Below, piece by piece: positions 59,378 through 64,000 of a stretch of DNA of 64,000 nucleotides; the first letter of the stretch is position 1, and every line of letters starts with the position of its first letter. Below the pieces are notes generated by a model, which did no database searches, was not told the DNA's origin, and saw only the letters and a program-made list of their open reading frames with translations. Position numbers and translations under genes: made by a program. This DNA is from CAWCAW01 sp963714125 (GTDB taxonomy: Bacteria; Actinomycetota; Acidimicrobiia; Acidimicrobiales; UBA8190). The stretch is from positions 1,240,001 to 1,304,000 of the forward strand of contig OY970234.1 in NCBI GenBank assembly GCA_963714125.1, in the 5' to 3' direction.

Positions 59378-60142
59378 ATGCAGGCAAACGTCAAGGGCAC
59401 GACCATGCCGGTCCTGGAGATGGTGCTCGATCCTGGCGAGGCCTTGATCTCCACCCATGGAGACCTGTCGTGGATGACGGCCAACATGCAGCTCTCCCAG
59501 ACCACCAACGCGGGCGGCGCCGGCGGCGGCGGGCTGGGCGGCATCCTCAAGCGGGCCGTGGGTGGGGGCGGCGTGTTCCTCACCCGCTACGAGGCCGTCG
59601 GAGGCCAGGGGATGGTCACCTTTGCGGCCAAGCTCCCGGGCCGGATCTTCGCCGTCGACGTCGCTCCGGGGGGTGGGTACTTGGTGCACCGCCACGGCTG
59701 GGTGTGCGGCACGCCCGGAATCACGCCCACGGTGGCCCTGCAACAGACCTTCAGAGGCGGGATCTTCGGCGGCGAAGGCTTCCTGCTCCAAAAGCTCGAG
59801 GGTCAGGGCCAGGCGTGGATCGAGCTCTCCGGCGAGGTGGCCACCTACGAGTTGGCGGCCGGACAGTCGCTTCTGGTGCACCCCGGCCACGCCGGCTTGT
59901 TTCAGGACTCGGTGAGCTTCACCGTCATCCGGCTGCCCGGCATCGCCAACCGCTACATGGGTGACGACGGGCATCACCTCATCCAGCTCACCGGGCCAGG
60001 CAACGTGTGGCTGCAGAGCATGCCCATCCCGGTGTTGGCGGCCGCTTTGACGCCGTACCTGGAGCACGACGACCGTCACGAAGCGGCCAGCGGGGGTGCC
60101 ATAGGCGGAGTGCTCGGAGGCGTTCTCGGCCGTGGGGTCTGA
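59378..60142 (+). CDS. AIM24-family protein
   Basis: A 254-residue beta-rich protein from ATG 59378. MPVLEMVLDPGEALISTHGD, the Gly-rich loop GAGGGGLGGILKRAVGGGGV, LTRYEAVGGQGMVTFAA, LPGRIFAVDVAPGGGYLVHR and GEGFLLQKLEGQGQAWIELS follow the AIM24 (TIGR00266) pattern. The family occurs from bacteria to mitochondria, with no defined activity, and may bind phospholipid or large scaffolds. A 230-base divergent upstream region separates it from dxs. Confidence 0.87.
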   Translation: MQANVKGTTMPVLEMVLDPGEALISTHGDLSWMTANMQLSQTTNAGGAGGGGLGGILKRAVGGGGVFLTRYEAVGGQGMVTFAAKLPGRIFAVDVAPGGGYLVHRHGWVCGTPGITPTVALQQTFRGGIFGGEGFLLQKLEGQGQAWIELSGEVATYELAAGQSLLVHPGHAGLFQDSVSFTVIRLPGIANRYMGDDGHHLIQLTGPGNVWLQSMPIPVLAAALTPYLEHDDRHEAASGGAIGGVLGGVLGRGV

Positions 60143-60366
60143 CGGCGGCCCCACCGCCTCGCCGCCCCGCTGGTCCCTACGGGCACCCGACCGCCCTTTG
60201 TGGTCATTTATGTGACAACACGAACATGGACGTTGACGCTCCGTGGTAATTCTGCGACAGTGGACCACAGGGAACTTGTGACGTAGCCGCTGGGGGCTCG
60301 TCGCAGGGTCCAGGTCCGGCCGACCGGCACAACCCGGTGGGTCGCCTGGGGAGTGGGGGGCGAGCT

Positions 60367-62199
60367 ATGAGCAAGCACGGCGTGCGGGAACCGTTCCGTC
60401 ACCAACACGGTGCCGCCGCGGGCGAGGGTGGCGGCGACCTGGAGATGCTGACCCAGGACGAGGTCATCCGAGCGGCCGGGGCCGACGTGGGCAAGACCCG
60501 GGAACGGGTTCGCCAAGGACGCTGGCTACGGCTGGGCCTGCTGCTGACGCCCATCGCCGCTTGGTTCATCGTGCGCGCCGTGGTCCTGCACCGGGGCGCC
60601 CTCAGATTCCCTCACATCCCGAGTTCGATACTCCCGTACACGCCGGCCATCATCCTCATCTTCTTGCTGGGCGGCGCCATCATCCTCCCCATGCTCGGGG
60701 CGGGCCGTTCGCCGCACGTGCTGTACCGGCCTGAGGAGATCGACGTCCGGTTCGCCGACGTGCGCGGGGCGGGCATGGTGGTCGACGAAGCGGTCAAGAC
60801 GCTCAACTTGTTCCTGGCCCATCGCACCTTCGTGGAGCAGATGGGCGGCTCCACGCGCCGGGCCATTCTTTTCGAGGGTCCCCCGGGAACGGGCAAGACC
60901 TACATGGCCAAGGCCATGGCGGCCGAAGGCGGCGTGCCGTTCCTGTTCGTGTCGTCGTCGGCTTTCCAATCGATGTTCTACGGACAGACCAACCGCAAGA
61001 TCCGTTCCTACTTCAAGGCCCTGCGCAAGTACGCCCGCCGAGAAGGTGGGGCCATCGGATTCATCGAGGAGATCGACGCCATCGGCGGAGCGCGCGGTGG
61101 CATGGGCCAAGGCCGTCACCACGACGGCGTGGCCGGGGTGGTCAACGAGCTGTTGATCCAGCTGCAGTCCTTTGACCAGCCCCCCGCCATGACGCGTCTG
61201 CGCGGCGCGCTGATCGAGGTCGTGAACTCCTGGCTGCCGGCCGGGCGCCAGATCCACAAGCCCGTGCCCGCCGGAGCCAACATCCTTGTCATCGGTGCCA
61301 CCAACCGGGCCGCCGACCTCGACCCCGCTCTGGTGCGCCCCGGGCGCTTCGATCGCTCCATTTACTTCGGCCTGCCCAGCCGGGCCGGGCGGCGAGAGAT
61401 CATCGACTACTACCTCGAGCGCAAGGCCCACGATCCCGAGCTCGACGACGAAGCCAAGCGCGACACCCTGGCCGCCGTCACCCAGGGCTACTCGCCGGTG
61501 ATGCTCGAGCACGTGCTGGACGAGGCACTGATCTGGGCCCTACGGCGGGGGGCCGACCGCCTGTCGTGGGGCGACATCCAGCAGGCCAAGATGACCGAGG
61601 AGATTGGGCTGGCTCAACCGGTCGAATACACCGAGGCGGAGCGGCGCACCATCGCCACGCACGAGTCCGGCCATGCCACGGTGGCCTGGTTGGCGGGCAA
61701 GGGCCGCAAGCTTGAGATCCTCTCCATCGTCAAGCGCAAGGAAGCGCTCGGCCTCCTGGCCCACTCCGAGACCGAAGAGCGCTACACCAAGACGCGCTCG
61801 GAGATCGAGGCCCTCATCCAGATCGCCTTCGGGGGCATGGTGGCCGAGGAGATGTTCTTCGGTGAGACGAGCACAGGTGTGGCCGGTGACCTTCAGGCCG
61901 CCACCAGTGCGGCGTGTCTCATGATCGGGAGTCTGGGCATGGGCAGCTCACTGATCTCGGCCGACGCGCTCGACATGCCGGGCAACATCGTGGCCAAGGT
62001 GCTGTCGTCTGACAGCGGGCGCGACGAGGTGGAGGCGTTGCTGGGCAAGGCCAAGGCCGACGTGCGTGCCATGCTCGAGGCGCATCGTCACGTCATCGAG
62101 AACCTGCGCGACACGCTGCTGGAGCGCGACGAGCTGGTGGGCGATGAGATCCTCGACGTCATCGCCGCTTCGGCGCCCGTGCCGAGCGAGGCGCTCTAG
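60367..62199 (+). CDS. FtsH-like AAA+ membrane metalloprotease, atypical motifs
   Basis: A 610-residue protein from ATG 60367. Two membrane helices (about 54-74 and 90-112) are joined by a very short outer loop, without the FtsH periplasmic domain. The AAA+ module has Walker A GPPGTGKT (171-178), Walker B FIEEID (232-237; Glu where FtsH has Asp, normally FIDEID), an insertion of roughly 30 residues after it, and ATNRAADLDPALVRPGRFDR. The protease part carries HESGH (432-436; HEAGH in FtsH) and GDLQAATSAACLM for the third ligand. It probably degrades membrane proteins, but may be a distinct branch of the family. Confidence 0.85.
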   Translation: MSKHGVREPFRHQHGAAAGEGGGDLEMLTQDEVIRAAGADVGKTRERVRQGRWLRLGLLLTPIAAWFIVRAVVLHRGALRFPHIPSSILPYTPAIILIFLLGGAIILPMLGAGRSPHVLYRPEEIDVRFADVRGAGMVVDEAVKTLNLFLAHRTFVEQMGGSTRRAILFEGPPGTGKTYMAKAMAAEGGVPFLFVSSSAFQSMFYGQTNRKIRSYFKALRKYARREGGAIGFIEEIDAIGGARGGMGQGRHHDGVAGVVNELLIQLQSFDQPPAMTRLRGALIEVVNSWLPAGRQIHKPVPAGANILVIGATNRAADLDPALVRPGRFDRSIYFGLPSRAGRREIIDYYLERKAHDPELDDEAKRDTLAAVTQGYSPVMLEHVLDEALIWALRRGADRLSWGDIQQAKMTEEIGLAQPVEYTEAERRTIATHESGHATVAWLAGKGRKLEILSIVKRKEALGLLAHSETEERYTKTRSEIEALIQIAFGGMVAEEMFFGETSTGVAGDLQAATSAACLMIGSLGMGSSLISADALDMPGNIVAKVLSSDSGRDEVEALLGKAKADVRAMLEAHRHVIENLRDTLLERDELVGDEILDVIAASAPVPSEAL

Positions 62200-62221
62200 C
62201 TGCTCGGTTTGGTTTTGGGTT

Positions 62222-62599
62222 TCAGCGCGCCTTGGCCATGAAGGCGTCGGTGTCCACCACCACGCGCGTCATGCGTCCGGCTCCGACCAGTCCGGCGGAG
62301 TCGGTCACCGACACCGTGAACACCAGCCGCCGTCCTTCGACCTTCTCCAAGATGGCCTCGGCAGTGACGGTGGAGCCGACCGCTACCGGCGCCAGGTGGT
62401 CGACTTGGACCCGCACGCCGACGCTGGTGTGGCCCGTGTGCAAAGCGCCCTTGACGGCGCGGAAGCCGGCCTCCTCGCACAGCGCGATGAGCCGAGGAGT
62501 GGCCAGAACGTCGACTTCGCCCGATCCCATGGCCCTCGCCGTGTCGGCTGGTCCGACTGTCAGAGATACCTGAGCGCTCAAACCGGACGCGAGGGCCAC
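62222..62599 (-). CDS. fluoroacetyl-CoA-thioesterase-like (FlK) hot-dog protein
   Basis: A 125-residue hot-dog thioesterase, most likely from GTG 62599 (TTG 62581 possible). AQVSLTVGPADTARAMGSGE, VDVLATPRLIALCEEAGFRA, GHTSVGVRVQVDHLAPVAVG, and RRLVFTVSVTDSAGLVGAG match the FlK-type thioesterase family, including its Thr, Glu and His positions (ATPR, CEE, DHLAP). It would hydrolyse small acyl-CoAs. No ATG start is in frame. Convergent with the FtsH-like gene by 22 bases, divergent from tldD. Confidence 0.8.
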   Translation of the reverse strand: MALASGLSAQVSLTVGPADTARAMGSGEVDVLATPRLIALCEEAGFRAVKGALHTGHTSVGVRVQVDHLAPVAVGSTVTAEAILEKVEGRRLVFTVSVTDSAGLVGAGRMTRVVVDTDAFMAKAR

Positions 62600-62722
62600 G
62601 GCGGTACCATACGAAAAGGGCGCACAACGAGCCAAAGGGACCCTCCTCCAGGGCGTGTGTGCCAGAGTGCCGCTGTTCGCCCTGCTCCAGGGATGGTCAC
62701 CAAGCGGCAGGAAGGAACTTCG

Positions 62723-64000
62723 TTGACGACGACCTCTGACGCCGGAACGCTGATCGAGCCGGCCACCATCGAACGGGTCCTGGCGGCCGCTTTGAGCCAG
62801 GGCGGGGATTTTGCCGAGATCTTCGCCGAGGACCGCCACGGCACCTCGGCCGTCCTCGATGACGGCCGGGTCGAGGAACTGTCCTCCGGACGCGATCGCG
62901 GTGCGGGGGTGCGGGTCGTGGTGGGGGAGACCACGGGCTACGCCCACACCGCCGATTTGAGCGAGGCGGGCTTGTTGGCGGCCGCCGAAGCGGCCCGAGC
63001 CGTGTCGCGCCAAGGCGGTGCCGGCCAGGTCGTCGGCCTCGTGCCCAAGACCGCACCGCGTCCCAATGAGATCGCCATCTTCCCCGACACGGTGGCCAAG
63101 GCCGACAAGATCGCCTTGCTGGCGCGCGCCGATGAAGCGGCTCGCAGTGCCGGGGGCGCCATCACCCAGGTGTCGGCCGCCTACGGCGACAGCCGTCGCC
63201 GCATGCTCGTGGCCAACAGCGACGGCGTGTTCACCGGTGACGACCAGGTGCGGTCGCGCTTCTCGGTCTCCTGTGTGGCCGAAGGCGACACCGGCATGCA
63301 CACGGGCCGGGAGACGGCTGCCTTCATGGTCGGGTTCGAATTGTTCGACACCATTGCGGTGGAGGACGTGGCTACCACCGCCGCCCGCCGGGCGTTGGCC
63401 AAGCTGGTGGCTCGTCCCGCTCCGAGCGGCGAAGTGCCCGTGGTGTTGGCATCGGGCAGCGGGGGCGTGCTCTTTCACGAAGCGTGCGGACACGGCCTCG
63501 AAGCGGACCACATCGCCAAGGGTGCGTCGGTGTACGCCGGGCAGGTGGGTCAGCTGGTGGCCAGCCCGCTTATCACCTTGGTCGACGACGGAACCATCGC
63601 CACGCAGTGGGGAAGCTTTGCCGTCGACGACGAGGGCAACCCGGCTGGCCGCAACGTGCTGATCGAGAACGGCGTGCTGTCGGATTACATGTGGGACTAC
63701 CTACGGGCCCGACAAGATGGGCGCGGCTCGTCCACCAACGGCCGGCGACAGAGCTACCGTCACCTCCCCATGGTCCGTATGACCAATACGTTCCTCATTA
63801 ACGGCACTGAGGACCCCGACGAGATCGTGGCGCAAACGCCGACCGGGGTCTATGTGGCCAAGCTGGGCGGCGGCCAGGTCAACACCACCACCGGCGACTT
63901 CGTCTTCGGCATGGTGGAGGCGTATCTCATCGAAGGGGGGCACATCACCGAGCCGTTGCGTGACGCCAACCTCATCGGTAACGGTCCCGAGATCCTTCGT
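62723..64000 (+). CDS. tldD: TldD-family metalloprotease, N-terminal part (cut by window end)
   Basis: 426 codons are present and the frame is open to base 64000. TTG 62723 has a good GGAAGGA ribosome site 6-8 bases upstream; ATG 62693 is in frame but lacks one. The N-terminal domain (GGDFAEIFAEDRHGTSAVLD) precedes the zinc motif HEACGH at 252-257 in VLFHEACGHGLEADHIAKGA, and SYRHLPMVRMTNTFL and GVYVAKLGGGQVNTTTGDFV follow. Such proteins work with PmbA/TldE partners in peptide processing. The partner gene is expected downstream, outside the window. Confidence 0.92.
   Translation, partial: MTTTSDAGTLIEPATIERVLAAALSQGGDFAEIFAEDRHGTSAVLDDGRVEELSSGRDRGAGVRVVVGETTGYAHTADLSEAGLLAAAEAARAVSRQGGAGQVVGLVPKTAPRPNEIAIFPDTVAKADKIALLARADEAARSAGGAITQVSAAYGDSRRRMLVANSDGVFTGDDQVRSRFSVSCVAEGDTGMHTGRETAAFMVGFELFDTIAVEDVATTAARRALAKLVARPAPSGEVPVVLASGSGGVLFHEACGHGLEADHIAKGASVYAGQVGQLVASPLITLVDDGTIATQWGSFAVDDEGNPAGRNVLIENGVLSDYMWDYLRARQDGRGSSTNGRRQSYRHLPMVRMTNTFLINGTEDPDEIVAQTPTGVYVAKLGGGQVNTTTGDFVFGMVEAYLIEGGHITEPLRDANLIGNGPEILR

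Noticed and set aside
1..64000. CRISPR array or large tandem repeats
   Set aside because: No regularly spaced repeats were seen; only the short repeats listed and low-complexity coding stretches (Gly-Tyr-Pro repeats at about 40000-40090) exist.

Overview
The window is GC-rich, densely packed actinobacterial chromosome. GTG starts, 1-4 base stop/start overlaps, GAF-ANTAR regulators, F420-type luciferase-like enzymes, mycobacterial-type FadD/FadE proteins and a Dxs gene all point to Actinomycetota. The mix resembles non-mycolate, Acidimicrobiia-like genomes, but that placement is inference. The window starts inside an alpha/beta hydrolase gene (minus strand) and ends inside a tldD gene (plus strand).

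Bases ~471-5630 are a small integrated element lying against a tRNA-Arg(CCU) gene (5631-5706). The first half of the tRNA is duplicated at 471-509. A tyrosine integrase reads away from the tRNA and is followed by a DUF4258/YgiT-type toxin-antitoxin pair. Paired TTCTGGGAT repeats near both ends look like integrase arm sites. The rest of the element is sparse: three or four unrecognised small proteins and a truncated lipoprotein.

Bases 5.7-21.8 kb are general chromosome: a frameshifted TetR gene with an intact double operator beside an SDR gene, signal peptidase I, acetyltransferases, an HSL-type esterase, a D-Ala-D-Ala carboxypeptidase, a GAF-ANTAR regulator, a small metallopeptidase, and a four-gene minus-strand operon (SDR, DapB-like dehydrogenase, DUF7064/7065-like protein, phosphotransferase), then msrB.

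Bases 21.9-57.3 kb are mainly steroid (cholesterol-type) catabolism. fadE30-ipdF-fadD3 (with a zinc alcohol dehydrogenase) has the mycobacterial order for the C/D-ring fragment. chsE4-chsE5 is an acyl-CoA dehydrogenase pair for the side chain. A CYP125-like P450 operon with two luciferase-like oxidoreductases diverges from a chsE2-chsH2-chsE1-chsH1-ltp2 operon, the set that removes the last propionyl unit of the side chain. chsH3 faces a MerR regulator across a perfect palindrome, and fadD17-like and fadD19-like CoA ligases follow. Five sequences matching or nearly matching TnnAACnnGTTnnA, the KstR-type operator, sit at the starts of these units, although no kstR gene is in the window. Chromate transporter, Clp-N and membrane-protein genes are interspersed.

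Bases 57.3-64 kb return to core functions: dxs, an AIM24 protein, an unusual FtsH-like AAA+ metalloprotease, an FlK-like thioesterase and the start of tldD.
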